A stretch of DNA of 64,000 nt, taken from the NCBI RefSeq assembly GCF_004916975.1, contig NZ_STGQ01000001.1, positions 332,983 to 396,982 on the forward strand. Reading direction: 5' to 3'. This document shows positions 6,559 through 14,527 of the stretch, piece after piece. Under the pieces are notes generated by a model. The model was not told the origin of the DNA and made no database searches. It was given only the letters and a program-made list of their open reading frames with translations. A program made the translations under genes and the position numbers. The stretch is from Paenibacillus dokdonensis. Its GTDB lineage: Bacteria; Bacillota; Bacilli; Paenibacillales; Paenibacillaceae. Positions within the stretch are counted from its first letter, which is position 1. The number at the start of each line of letters is the position of its first letter.

Positions 6559-7353
6559 ATGTGCGACGTCCTGCAAATCGCAAGAAGTACGTTTTACTAT
6601 GACGCGAAAGAACAACCGAACGAAGACGATATAACCGAAGCGATTCTTGAGATATTCCACAACAATCGAAAAGCTTACGGTACACGAAAGATCAAGGTCA
6701 AGCTCCAAGAACGCGGATTCGTCGTTTCCAGACGTAGAATTGGGCGGATTATGAAAGAGCAAGGGCTAGTTTCCACCTACACTGTGGCTCAATATAAGCC
6801 CCATAAAACCGCTTCTAATGAAGCAACGACAGGGAATGTTCTGGACCGTGAGTTCGAGCAGGAGGAAGCAAAGCGCTTCGTTGTCAGCGATCTGACTTAT
6901 GTGAAGGTTCAGAACCGATGGCATTACATATGTGTGCTGCTCGACTTGTTCAATCGAGAGATCATTGGCCATAGTGCAGGTACGAATAAAGACGCTGCTC
7001 TGATTTCCCGCGCTTTTGCGAACGTCCAGGGAGATTTACGTCAGATTCAGTGGTTTCATACGGACCGCGGCAGCGAGTTTAAAAATCAAAAGATAGACGA
7101 GCTTCTGGGGACGTTTGAGATCGGCAGATCTCTAAGTGCGAAAGGCTGTCCATACGATAACGCTGTAGCCGAAGCTACCTACAAAATCATGAAAACAGAG
7201 TTCGTGAACCAGATGAACTTCCAAAGTCTTCGTCATCTGGAACTGGAATTATACGATTACGTTAATTGGTTCAACAAGCATCGTATTCATGGGACATTAG
7301 GTTATATGACTCCTGTTCAGTATCGCCAAGAAGCCCTTAAAAAAGTTGTCTGA
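6559..7353 (+). CDS. IS3-family transposase OrfB (DDE integrase core)
   Basis: 264 residues from the ATG at 6559; the frame is open upstream to at least 6500, so the natural product is probably an OrfAB fusion made by -1 frameshifting. An HTH_21-type segment (AYGTRKIKVKLQERGFVVSRRRIGRIMKEQGL) comes first, followed by the rve integrase core. The DDE residues are recognisable in VVSDLTYV, FHTDRGSEF and AVAEATYKIMKTEF, and the family ending NWFNKHRIHGTLGYMTPVQY is intact. The enzyme appears functional, with no stop or frameshift. Confidence 0.92.
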   Translation: MCDVLQIARSTFYYDAKEQPNEDDITEAILEIFHNNRKAYGTRKIKVKLQERGFVVSRRRIGRIMKEQGLVSTYTVAQYKPHKTASNEATTGNVLDREFEQEEAKRFVVSDLTYVKVQNRWHYICVLLDLFNREIIGHSAGTNKDAALISRAFANVQGDLRQIQWFHTDRGSEFKNQKIDELLGTFEIGRSLSAKGCPYDNAVAEATYKIMKTEFVNQMNFQSLRHLELELYDYVNWFNKHRIHGTLGYMTPVQYRQEALKKVV

Positions 7354-7371
7354 TTTACTGTTGACAATCCA

Positions 7372-7647
7372 GTTTCACAGGTAGAAGGGAAGCACTTTGA
7401 TTTAATTCAGTATAATTATTGGGAAATAAAGAAGAGTGAAATTATACTATCAAAATATGTACTGAAAACTGAAAGCGGAAAAGAAGTCAAAGAATTTGAT
7501 GATGAGAATAAAGTGAAATATAAATATGATTGGAAATCAAAAAATGAGATTACACTCGATGGTAAAACTTATAGGGTAGATGTCGATAATAAACAGTTAA
7601 TAATCAGTGATAATGAATTGGAAATACAGTTTGAGCGATCGGACTGA
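7372..7647 (+). pseudogene. C-terminal remnant of an unknown protein, cut by the IS
   Basis: A 91-codon frame is open from the IS end to a TGA at 7645-7647 without its own start codon and Shine-Dalgarno site. It is rich in Lys, Asp, Glu and beta-type patterns (KYKYDWKSKNEITLDGKTYRVDVDNKQLIISD), like the C-terminal domain of a small lipoprotein or secreted protein. It has no relation to the DinB remnant on the other side of the IS. I cannot name the family. Confidence 0.55.
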
Positions 7648-7790
7648 GGACGTCTTAAGATTGAACCACTATATAACAGAGAGAATACTGAAAATCACAA
7701 GATCTATATATCCCAAATATGGAATTTGTTATAAAATAGGGATAGATTCTAATAATCCCTAAAGCATAGGGTTAAATAAAAGGTGAATAA

Positions 7791-7961
7791 ATGAAAAAAG
7801 TTATTGTGGTGGTCATTTCTCTGGCAGTATTAATGGGAACAGCATCTTCTGCTTACGCACATTCAGGAAGAACGGATAAAAATGGTGGACATAATTGTTC
7901 TGCAAAATCAAAACAAAAAGGGCTTTGCACAGGGTATCACTATCACAATAAGAAAAAATAA
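7791..7961 (+). CDS. Small secreted YHYH-type histidine-rich protein
   Basis: 56 residues. An N-terminal signal peptide (MKKVIVVVISLAVLMG, cleavage after AYA at residue 23) leaves a mature peptide of about 33 residues: HSGRTDKNGGHN, a Cys pair (Cys36, Cys46) and the closing GYHYHN. This is the HSGRTD-x-GCH-like / YHYH short domain found at the ends of many Gram-positive secreted proteins; the His and Cys residues suggest metal binding. AGGTGA lies ahead of the ATG. A terminator follows at 8015. The function is unknown. Confidence 0.7.
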   Translation: MKKVIVVVISLAVLMGTASSAYAHSGRTDKNGGHNCSAKSKQKGLCTGYHYHNKKK

Positions 7962-8014
7962 TATGAGAAAAAGGAAAAATTAAGAGGACAAACAAAGCAT
8001 ACCATGCAATTATT

Positions 8015-8050
8015 AAACCCAGCTAAAGATACTTCTAAGGCTGGGTTTAT
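8015..8050 (+). terminator. Rho-independent terminator
   Basis: AAACCCAGC (8015-8023) pairs with GCTGGGTTT (8040-8048), followed by TATC. It closes the YHYH gene. Confidence 0.75.
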
Positions 8051-8115
8051 CAATTTGATGGGAAAACAAAGCTCAGGTCGTACATCCAACAATATAATAG
8101 AAAAGGGTAATGACA

Positions 8116-8592
8116 ATGGAAATTGAATATCCAAAGCATATGGTTTCGGTTTCTGCTTTCGTGATGAATGAAAAGGATGAGGTTTTATTACTTAGAACTC
8201 ATTGGCGTTCAGATACATGGGAAATGTCTGGAGGAAATGTCGAAGCAGGGGAGCCCCTGGATCAAGCTGTTTGCAGGGAGTTTCTCGAGGAGACCGGGAT
8301 TATAATCCGCCCAATAGGTGTCACCGGTGTGTATTTTAACGCAACAAAACAAGTATTATCGGTTGTATTTAAAGCTGAGTATGTTAGTGGTGATATCAAC
8401 ATTCAACCCGATGAAATTCAAGAAGCCAGATATATTAAATTAAGCGAATCGAATATAGACGAATACATAACACGGCCACAACAAAAATCTCGTACGCTTG
8501 ATGCAATGAAAGCAAAGTGTTTTATACCATATGAGACATGGGAAGTAAATCCCTCCTATAACTTAATATCGAGGTTATACAACGAATCTTGA
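8116..8592 (+). CDS. Nudix hydrolase
   Basis: 158 residues from the ATG at 8116, preferred over 8110 because AAAAGGG lies 8 bases before it (only 2 before the other). The Nudix box is complete: G-NVEAG-E-PLDQAVC-REFLEETG-I, residues ~35-57. The N-terminal beta strands (HMVSVSAFVMNEKDEVLLLRTHW) and the C-terminal helix are typical of the MutT-like fold. It hydrolyses a nucleoside-diphosphate-linked substrate; which one cannot be told. It stands alone, followed by a converging small gene and its terminator. Confidence 0.88.
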   Translation: MEIEYPKHMVSVSAFVMNEKDEVLLLRTHWRSDTWEMSGGNVEAGEPLDQAVCREFLEETGIIIRPIGVTGVYFNATKQVLSVVFKAEYVSGDINIQPDEIQEARYIKLSESNIDEYITRPQQKSRTLDAMKAKCFIPYETWEVNPSYNLISRLYNES

Positions 8593-8607
8593 ATAGTTTG
8601 AGCCGAC

Positions 8608-8634
8608 GAAAAAAGAGCAGTGTTTTCACTGCTC
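8608..8634 (-). terminator. Terminator of the small minus-strand gene
   Basis: GAGCAGTG / CACTGCTC form a perfect 8-bp stem with a four-base loop, followed on the minus strand by six T. The orientation supports 8647-8910 as a real minus-strand gene. Confidence 0.85.
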
Positions 8635-8646
8635 CTTGATAAAGGA

Positions 8647-8910
8647 TTATCGTTCTCGTTCCAGTAACAAAAATCCGGTGATTTTTGAGGTTTTTTTGCT
8701 GAATACGACTTTAAAACCAATGTCATGGTCCAATAAGCAGTTTAAGGCATTGATAACCAAAGCACCGGGTACCAAAGTAAACGTACAGGGTTTCGCATTT
8801 CCAATCACCCTTGCCGAAACAATTCGGCGTGCTGAACCGGGAACCAGAGGGTTTCTTGACCAACTGATCAATACCAAATCATGCTGTAAAATAGCTTTCG
8901 CGCGAGCCAT
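8647..8910 (-). CDS. Small conserved-looking protein of unknown function
   Basis: 87 residues from the ATG at 8910, which has AGAGGTGAT 5 bases before it; a strong terminator follows its stop, so both ends of a monocistronic gene are visible. The protein is basic, with alternating hydrophobic and basic stretches (ARRIVSARVIGNAKPCTFTLVPGALVINALNCLL) and no signal peptide, membrane helix or known motif. An overlapping + strand frame (8636-8947) lacks a ribosome site and is taken as a shadow. I do not recognise the family. Confidence 0.55.
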   Translation of the reverse strand: MARAKAILQHDLVLISWSRNPLVPGSARRIVSARVIGNAKPCTFTLVPGALVINALNCLLDHDIGFKVVFSKKTSKITGFLLLERER

Positions 8911-9073
8911 TCGGATCACCTCTTTTCATTATAGTTCTTTATATTAAATGAAAAGTAGATGCATATTGTGCTAATCAAAAGGCGGAGTGCTTCAAAAGTA
9001 GTGAAGGCTGTCGAGAGTGGACCTTGGAGAAGAGGGAACCTGTATTAAATTCAAAAAATCAGGAGAACAAAAA

Positions 9074-9661
9074 ATGAATTCTATACAACAAGCTACCGAA
9101 AAGTTAATAGAAGCAAATCTTATTTTAAATGAACTTGATTTACTGAATTTATGGAGTGTCGTTGGGGAACCGGTGTTAGTCGGAGCAGCTGCCTATAATT
9201 TGATTTTTAACCGTGATATTGATATGGAAATATATTGTGATCAACCGGAGGTTGCTTCTGGATTTCGAGTTCTCGAGAGCTGTGTTAAGAATCCGAAAGT
9301 TATTGGAGCAAGGTATGCGAACCATCTAGATGGAGAAGATCAGGGAATATATTTTCAGCTGAGATACAAAGACGAGAACGATTTAATTTGGAAGATTGAT
9401 ATGTGGCTGTTAGCCCATGATCATCCGGGCCCTTGTGCAAAAGATCTCGTGGAACCATTGAATCGAGTATTAACGGATGAATCCAGAGAATCCATTCTTA
9501 CTATTAAAAATCAGATCGCATTGAATGCAGAGAGTATTGCCTCTATTCGAATTTACGAAGCTGTCATTGACTACAACATACAAACATATAAAGAGTTCAT
9601 GGAATGGTATTCGAAGTATGCGCCCATAGGACTTACAAGTTGGAAACCAAAAGCGATATGA
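9074..9661 (+). CDS. Nucleotidyltransferase-fold protein
   Basis: 195 residues from the ATG at 9074; AGGAGAAC precedes it, while the upstream in-frame start at 9017 has no such site. An early VLVGAAAYNLIFNRDIDMEIYCD segment (residues ~33-55) is like the core of nucleotidyltransferases (hG-x-x-A-x(n)-D-x-D), with IDMEIY holding the acidic pair. A later WKIDMWLLAHD could give the third acidic residue. The family is related to aminoglycoside- or tRNA-modifying enzymes and to toxin-type MNT proteins, but the exact activity is open. Confidence 0.6.
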   Translation: MNSIQQATEKLIEANLILNELDLLNLWSVVGEPVLVGAAAYNLIFNRDIDMEIYCDQPEVASGFRVLESCVKNPKVIGARYANHLDGEDQGIYFQLRYKDENDLIWKIDMWLLAHDHPGPCAKDLVEPLNRVLTDESRESILTIKNQIALNAESIASIRIYEAVIDYNIQTYKEFMEWYSKYAPIGLTSWKPKAI

Positions 9662-9870
9662 AAATATCAGAATAGTACATGTGTAAATGCTCCAGCTATT
9701 TATACGAAGATACTCAAGTGATTGAGCCACCGCATCCATTTCCCTTTAGAAAAATATTAAAACAGGTCTTCTGATCGAACAGTTGATGATAAATGAACGA
9801 ATCAAAGCAGGGTTGTTGGTGAATTTAAGAAACCTTATGAAAAATTAGCTAAAGGATGTGAGAACAACAC

Positions 9871-10410
9871 ATGAAGCAAGAAATAGAAGCTGTATTTATA
9901 GATCGTGATGGAACAATAGGTGGGAATGGTCATTTTATTCATCCTAATCATTTTGAGCTTTTTCCCAATGCACAATTGGCTATTGATTTGTTGAAGAAGA
10001 ATAATATGAAAGTATTTGCTTTTACGAATCAGCATCGGATATCGCGGGGAGAAGCTACAATGGAAGAATTTGAAACGCAGTTTAAACAGTATGGATTTGA
10101 ACATTCTTACATATGTCCGCATGGAATAAATGAAGATTGTACTTGTAGAAAACCCAAAGCAGGAATGCTGTTAAGAGCCGCTAAGGAGTTTCAGCTGAAT
10201 TTATCCAACTGTGCAGTGATTGGTGATGTAGGGGATACGGATATGTTAGCCGCGCATCAGGTCGGTGCCAAAAAGATACTTGTAAAAACAGGATGGGGAG
10301 AAGGGTCTTTAGGCCAATTTCGGGATCAATGGAAAGAAACAGAACCGGATTTTATTGCGAGAGACATTTTAGAAGCGGCTCATTGGTTAGTAAATCAATC
10401 ACGGCTATAA
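9871..10410 (+). CDS. HAD-IIIA family phosphatase (GmhB/HisB-N-like)
   Basis: 179 residues with the HAD core: motif I FIDRDGTIGG (nucleophile and acid Asp in DRDGT, residues ~9-13), motif II FAFTNQHR, motif III lysine in CRKPKAGM, and motif IV GDVGDTDMLAA. A Cys/His cluster CPHGINEDCTC (residues ~84-94) is the zinc-binding loop of the GmhB and histidinol-phosphatase subgroup. The protein therefore most likely dephosphorylates a small sugar or amino-alcohol phosphate. There are no heptose or histidine genes nearby to narrow this. Confidence 0.85.
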   Translation: MKQEIEAVFIDRDGTIGGNGHFIHPNHFELFPNAQLAIDLLKKNNMKVFAFTNQHRISRGEATMEEFETQFKQYGFEHSYICPHGINEDCTCRKPKAGMLLRAAKEFQLNLSNCAVIGDVGDTDMLAAHQVGAKKILVKTGWGEGSLGQFRDQWKETEPDFIARDILEAAHWLVNQSRL

Positions 10411-10456
10411 TTAATGAAATAGAATACCTGAGGTTGAGAAAAGGAGAAATTGATCT

Positions 10457-10882
10457 ATGTACGAATTAAAAACAAAAGAAACAGACCATAGTGTTATTGA
10501 GTTTATTGAAACTGTGGATAGTCCAAAGAAACGTGAAGACGCATACAAATTATTGGATATTTTCACGGAAACGACAGGCTATGATGCGAAGATGTGGGGA
10601 CCAAGTATTATTGGATTCGGTGCATATCATTATAAATATGAATCTGGTCACGAAGGCGATGCACCACTGGTGGGCTTTTCACCTCGCAAAGCGAAAATCA
10701 GTTTGTATTTTGCAGTAGGAGATGACAGAAACCGGGAATATTTATTAAAGGATTTTGGAAAACACACAACAGGAAAAGCATGTGTATACATCAACAAAGT
10801 AGCAGACATTGATATTGAAGTATTAAAAGCATTAATCAACCAATCTGTTGCGTTCTTGAAGGAAAAATATCCGAGTCATTAA
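10457..10882 (+). CDS. DUF1801 family protein
   Basis: 141 residues with the DUF1801 pattern: VIEFIETVDSPKKREDAYKLLDIFTETTG, then the conserved MWGPSIIGFGAYHYKYESGHEGDAPLVGFSPRKAKISLYF and the closing TGKACVYINKVADIDIEVLKALI. The fold is a small alpha/beta domain; the biochemical role is unknown. AAAGGAG precedes the ATG. It stands 46 bases after the HAD gene and 47 before the methyltransferase, so these three may be cotranscribed. Confidence 0.88.
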   Translation: MYELKTKETDHSVIEFIETVDSPKKREDAYKLLDIFTETTGYDAKMWGPSIIGFGAYHYKYESGHEGDAPLVGFSPRKAKISLYFAVGDDRNREYLLKDFGKHTTGKACVYINKVADIDIEVLKALINQSVAFLKEKYPSH

Positions 10883-10929
10883 CTCTTGTCTATTGAGTAT
10901 TCATATTACGCAATGATGGAGGTATGCGA

Positions 10930-11730
10930 ATGGTAAACCATGAAGATCTCATTAAAAACTCCTGGAATGAATGGTCGGATACCTGGTATGTAGGATATAG
11001 GACCGATGAAGTCATTTCTAAAATAATAGCTCATCCAGAATCAGCATTTCATCACACTACCTATTCGATCATCAAAAAGGCATTTCCCAACATGGAGGGT
11101 AAACGAATTTGTGTGCCTTCAAGCGGAGATAATCATGCTGTTTTTGCCTTTTGTTTGATGGGTGCAAAAGTAACATCCTGCGACATTTCGGAAAAGCAGT
11201 TGGAATATAGCTCAAATATAGCCCGTAAACACAGATGGGATATCGAATTTATCTGTGACGACACCATGAAGTTAAGCCAGATTAAAAGCGAAGAATACGA
11301 TTTGGTATATACGTCCAACGGAGTTCATGTATGGATCAATGATGTGAATTCCATGTATCACAATATACACAGAATTCTTAAAAGTAATGGTTCCTATATC
11401 ATGTTTGACATTCACCCTTTTATGCGCCCGTTCGGTACAAGTCCAACTGAGAAAATACATGTCGTAAAGCCATATGACTTAACAGGACCTTTTGGTGAAG
11501 TGCCAACGTATAAATGGCGTATACAAGACATCATGAATGCTATGATTTCATCTGGCTTAAACGTGAAGCATATAGAAGAAATGTATGCAGAGGATAGTAG
11601 ATTTTGGGTTGATGAATCAAAAGAGGAAGAAGATAAACGCTCACAGGAAGAGCTGGACAGCTTATGCAATTGGAAATCGAACCCTCTGGCAGCCCTTCCT
11701 CAATGGTTATCGATATATGCAACTAAATAA
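10930..11730 (+). CDS. Class I SAM-dependent methyltransferase
   Basis: 266 residues. The start at 10930 fits the GGAGG site (7 bases) better than 10924 (1 base). The Rossmann core is clear: motif I GKRICVPSSGDNHAVFAFCLMGAKVTSCDIS (residues ~58-88; the usual GxGxG is SSGDN), an acidic SAM-ribose end at CDIS, motif II FICDDTMKL and motif III LVYTSNGVHVWI. The C-terminal third has an acidic insertion (DESKEEEDKRSQEELD). The substrate is unknown; the family contains both small-molecule and antibiotic-modifying enzymes. Confidence 0.8.
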   Translation: MVNHEDLIKNSWNEWSDTWYVGYRTDEVISKIIAHPESAFHHTTYSIIKKAFPNMEGKRICVPSSGDNHAVFAFCLMGAKVTSCDISEKQLEYSSNIARKHRWDIEFICDDTMKLSQIKSEEYDLVYTSNGVHVWINDVNSMYHNIHRILKSNGSYIMFDIHPFMRPFGTSPTEKIHVVKPYDLTGPFGEVPTYKWRIQDIMNAMISSGLNVKHIEEMYAEDSRFWVDESKEEEDKRSQEELDSLCNWKSNPLAALPQWLSIYATK

Positions 11731-11827
11731 CCCGAAAATATATTCAAGCATTCAGTAATAAATAATAGAAAGATTTGAATGGGAGTGCGATGAACCCGTT
11801 GAAAATCTTACCGAAGGTGGTGATGGT

Positions 11828-13147
11828 CTGAAACCACAGATTAATCTGGAGAGTATTGTTGATCTTTTCAAAAAAGAGTTATCGGAATCCCTCACAGGAA
11901 TATATCTTCATGGATCATTGGCTTTGGGAGGCTTTAATCCAGGCCATAGTGATATCGATTTGTTAATCATCGTTAAGGAAAAGCATGAGGTGGACACCTA
12001 TAAGAGAATTGCATCCCAGCTTATTTTGATTGAAGAAGAGCTGGAAATCATAAAGGGCATTGAATTGAGCGTGGTGTTGGAATCGTATGCGGATGAATTT
12101 GTTTATCCCACTCCGTTTGAATTTCACTTCTCTGCATTTCATAGAGAAAATTATAAAGCAGATACGAGTTACTTTTGTGGAGGATTCGAGGATCCAGATA
12201 TCGCAGCTCATTTTACTCTCATCTATGATCGCGGAGTTGTCCTTTACGGCAAACCGATCAGGGATGTCTTCAAGCCAATAGATAAACAGTATTTTATACA
12301 TTCCATTATGTCGGATATCGAAGGTACACTTGAAGGAATAGCTGACAATCCCGAGTACTACGTATTAAATTTATCCAGAACCCTTCGTTATATGAAGGAA
12401 TCCGTTATCTCTTCAAAGAGAGAAGGCGGTGAATGGGCCTTAAACGTAGTGCCTGATCAATATGCTGATGTCATTAACCAATGCCTTGCTAAATATAATG
12501 GTGAGATGGAATACATAGAATTGAACAACCAGATCCTTTTCGATTTTGCGCATTATATGTTAGATGAAATTGAAATTGCGAGCAGCAGGCAAATCAAATC
12601 ATCCATTGGAGGAAAACAAATGCTAGATATGGACAAAATCTATCTCATTACCGATATACCTGGGTATTCGCCTCAAATTAGCCGCCTGCTGTCGATGATG
12701 AATTACGCACGGTTCACAACCCTTCAAGTGGTAAACAGCTTATCTGTAGATCAATTGGATTTTTTAATGGATCCTGAGAGTAATTCGATTGGTGCATTGT
12801 TACTGCATTTTGCAGCAGTTGAATATGTATATCAAGTGTATACTTTTGAAAAAAGAGAACTAAATGAAGAGGAAGAATCAAGATGGGGAGCGGCCCTGAA
12901 TCTTGGCGAAGAAGGGCGAGCTGGGATTCGGGGAAATGATTTGGACTTTTATTTGAATAACTTAAATGAAGTCAGAAATCGGACATTTGAATTATTTAAA
13001 ACGGTGAATGATGATTGGTTAGAACAAGAAGAAGAGTTCTGGAATGAAAAACAGGCCAATCATTATTTCATGTGGTTTCATGTCTTTGAAGATGAAATCA
13101 ATCACAGAGGCCAGATCAGAATAATCAAGAAGAGACTTACAGCGTGA
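11828..13147 (+). CDS. Aminoglycoside nucleotidyltransferase-like / DinB fusion protein
   Basis: Two complete domains in one frame. The first ~264 residues look like an ANT(9)/AadA-type nucleotidyltransferase: GIYLHGSLALGGFNPGHSDIDLLIIV contains the GS-x(n)-DID signature, and a C-terminal helical part follows. The last ~175 residues (from 12620) are a DinB domain: ISRLLSMMNYARFTTLQVV at its start and FEDEINHRGQIRIIKKRL at its end. The upstream frame is open from 11762 but has no ATG, GTG or TTG before the domain; CTG at 11828 follows AAGGTGGTGA and is used here, while ATG 11823 is one base out of frame. An internal GGAGGA (12608-12613) and ATG (12620) could start DinB alone. Confidence 0.7.
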   Translation: MKPQINLESIVDLFKKELSESLTGIYLHGSLALGGFNPGHSDIDLLIIVKEKHEVDTYKRIASQLILIEEELEIIKGIELSVVLESYADEFVYPTPFEFHFSAFHRENYKADTSYFCGGFEDPDIAAHFTLIYDRGVVLYGKPIRDVFKPIDKQYFIHSIMSDIEGTLEGIADNPEYYVLNLSRTLRYMKESVISSKREGGEWALNVVPDQYADVINQCLAKYNGEMEYIELNNQILFDFAHYMLDEIEIASSRQIKSSIGGKQMLDMDKIYLITDIPGYSPQISRLLSMMNYARFTTLQVVNSLSVDQLDFLMDPESNSIGALLLHFAAVEYVYQVYTFEKRELNEEEESRWGAALNLGEEGRAGIRGNDLDFYLNNLNEVRNRTFELFKTVNDDWLEQEEEFWNEKQANHYFMWFHVFEDEINHRGQIRIIKKRLTA

Positions 13148-13515
13148 AAATCAAGAAGGGATTCATGCTGCCGGCATTCATTTGTTTGCTGAGTTCACCT
13201 TTGATTTTCGCAGCCATGTATATAGATTATTTTTATAAATATGCCGCTTTTTATTTTGTAGTCATTGTATTCCCGGTGATATTCATCAGAAAATCCAAGC
13301 ATTTAATCATGCTTGTTCTCTTGTCTTGTATCGTATCCAGCGTACTGGTTCATGTTTACATGCCTCCGGATACGGCCCCTTTTTTTGATAATATTCTGGA
13401 GGTTTTGGTCATTCTGGAAGCAATTTTTTTCGGACTCGTACAGGCATTACTGCTATTTCTAATCAATTTTCTTATCAAAACAATAAAATCTGCACGCTCT
13501 GGGAAGGGCATGTAA
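13144..13515 (+). CDS. Small membrane protein of unknown function
   Basis: 123 residues starting with GTG in a 4-base overlap (GTGA) with the end of the fusion gene, which implies translational coupling. Four hydrophobic helices are visible: MLPAFICLLSSPLIFAAMY, YAAFYFVVIVFPVIFI, LIMLVLLSCIVSSVLVHVY and LEVLVILEAIFFGLVQALLLFLINFL. The C-terminus is basic (KTIKSARSGKG). No family could be named. Confidence 0.7.
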   Translation: MKIKKGFMLPAFICLLSSPLIFAAMYIDYFYKYAAFYFVVIVFPVIFIRKSKHLIMLVLLSCIVSSVLVHVYMPPDTAPFFDNILEVLVILEAIFFGLVQALLLFLINFLIKTIKSARSGKGM

Positions 13516-13560
13516 AGAAATTTCGCTTCAACATACATCCGATAAAGTGAGGGGATACGA

Positions 13561-14346
13561 TTGGAGAAGAACTCTAGCCTGAATTTTTATAATGAGCTTT
13601 CGGAAACGTACCATCTGATTTTTCACGACTGGTACCGAGCGATTCATTGGCAAGGTGATTTTTTTAATGATTTCATTCGCTCCCAATATCAACATAAAGG
13701 TGATGGCTTGATCAAGCTTTTGGATGCTTCTTGTGGTATAGGAACGCAGTCGCTGGGTTTGGCTCAGCATAAGTTTACCATAACGGCTACGGATCTTAGC
13801 GCTAAGTCGGTTGAACGGGCAGTGCGGGAGGCTGAAAAAGCAGGAGTTCATATCGAGTTTGGTACTGCAGATTTTCGAAGTCTTGAACAAGACGTTCCTG
13901 GGCAGTTTGAGGTTGTTTTATCGGCTGACAATGCAATCCCCCATTTGCTTACAGATGAAGATTTAAAAGCGGCATGCCGCAATCTATATTCCAAGGTTCT
14001 AGACAACGGCCTGCTGATCATTTCCATGAGGGATTATGATAACGAAATCAAAGATAAGCAGCGCGCGACTTCTCCGCGAGTCATGGACAAAGGCAAACGT
14101 ATTTCTTTTCAAGTCTGGGATTGGATGGGGGATGAAAACTTCTATATAACCCATCAATTTATTATGCAGGAGATCGATGGAGTGTGGCAGACCGAAGTAA
14201 ACAGTACATCCTATAGAGCATTATTGAGGCATGAATTAAGTGCGTTTTTAAGCGACGCTGGTTTTACAGATATCAGGTGGCATATGCCTTCGGAATCCGG
14301 TTATTATCAGCCTATCGTTACCGCCAAGAAAATAGAATTCAAATAG
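13561..14346 (+). CDS. Class I SAM-dependent methyltransferase
   Basis: 261 residues from a TTG start with GAGGGG upstream. Motif I LLDASCGIGTQSLGLA (residues ~49-64) has the GxGxG-like CGIGT, followed by the acidic end ITATDLSAKSV and motif II EFGTADFRSL. The remaining sequence (VVLSADNAIPHLLTDEDL, LLIISMRDYD) is typical of the small-molecule methyltransferases often annotated as glycine/sarcosine-type. There is no functional context; the next operon is for sugar import. Confidence 0.82.
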   Translation: MEKNSSLNFYNELSETYHLIFHDWYRAIHWQGDFFNDFIRSQYQHKGDGLIKLLDASCGIGTQSLGLAQHKFTITATDLSAKSVERAVREAEKAGVHIEFGTADFRSLEQDVPGQFEVVLSADNAIPHLLTDEDLKAACRNLYSKVLDNGLLIISMRDYDNEIKDKQRATSPRVMDKGKRISFQVWDWMGDENFYITHQFIMQEIDGVWQTEVNSTSYRALLRHELSAFLSDAGFTDIRWHMPSESGYYQPIVTAKKIEFK

Positions 14347-14415
14347 TATGAGCGCCATTTTTCAATACAGGATCATACACCTTACAAAATGCAAAAATAA
14401 GACAACCGTTTATCA

Positions 14416-14443
14416 TTGTTTTTAATAGAAGGCTTCTTATAAT
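14416..14443 (+). promoter_or_regulatory. Promoter of the first sugar ABC operon regulator
   Basis: TTGTTT (14416-14421) and a perfect TATAAT (14438-14443) with a 16-base spacer. Downstream, before the start codon, a perfect inverted repeat (AACCCGCAT / ATGCGGGTT, 14466-14486) without a T-run follows; it could be an operator or an attenuator stem. Confidence 0.6.
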
Positions 14444-14527
14444 TTATCTATGGTTTGAAAATCATAACCCGCATTTCATGCGGGTTATCTGCATTTCAAC
14501 GATGTGATGAAGAGAGGGGCTATTCTA

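Larger units (their letters stand above)
6152..7371 (+). mobile_element. IS3-family insertion sequence, complete
   Basis: Imperfect terminal inverted repeats of ~26 bases are visible: TGGATCGTCTACACTTAG at the left (from 6152) and, read inward from the right, TGGATTGTCAACAGTAAA (ending at 7371), 18 of 26 matching. Ends are TG...CA as usual for the family. The 1.22-kb element carries overlapping orfA and orfB. No target-site duplication can be seen: the left flank ends GCAAT and the right flank begins GTTTC. Both flanks are remains of different genes, which points to a deletion or recombination after insertion. Confidence 0.85.

Noticed and set aside
8636..8947. 103-codon + strand ORF opposite the small minus-strand gene
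   Set aside because: No ribosome site, and the minus-strand frame has both a good ribosome site and a correctly oriented terminator.
14463..14487. Perfect inverted repeat ahead of the first AraC sensor taken as a terminator
   Set aside because: There is no T-run and it lies downstream of a good promoter, so it is noted as a possible operator or leader stem instead.
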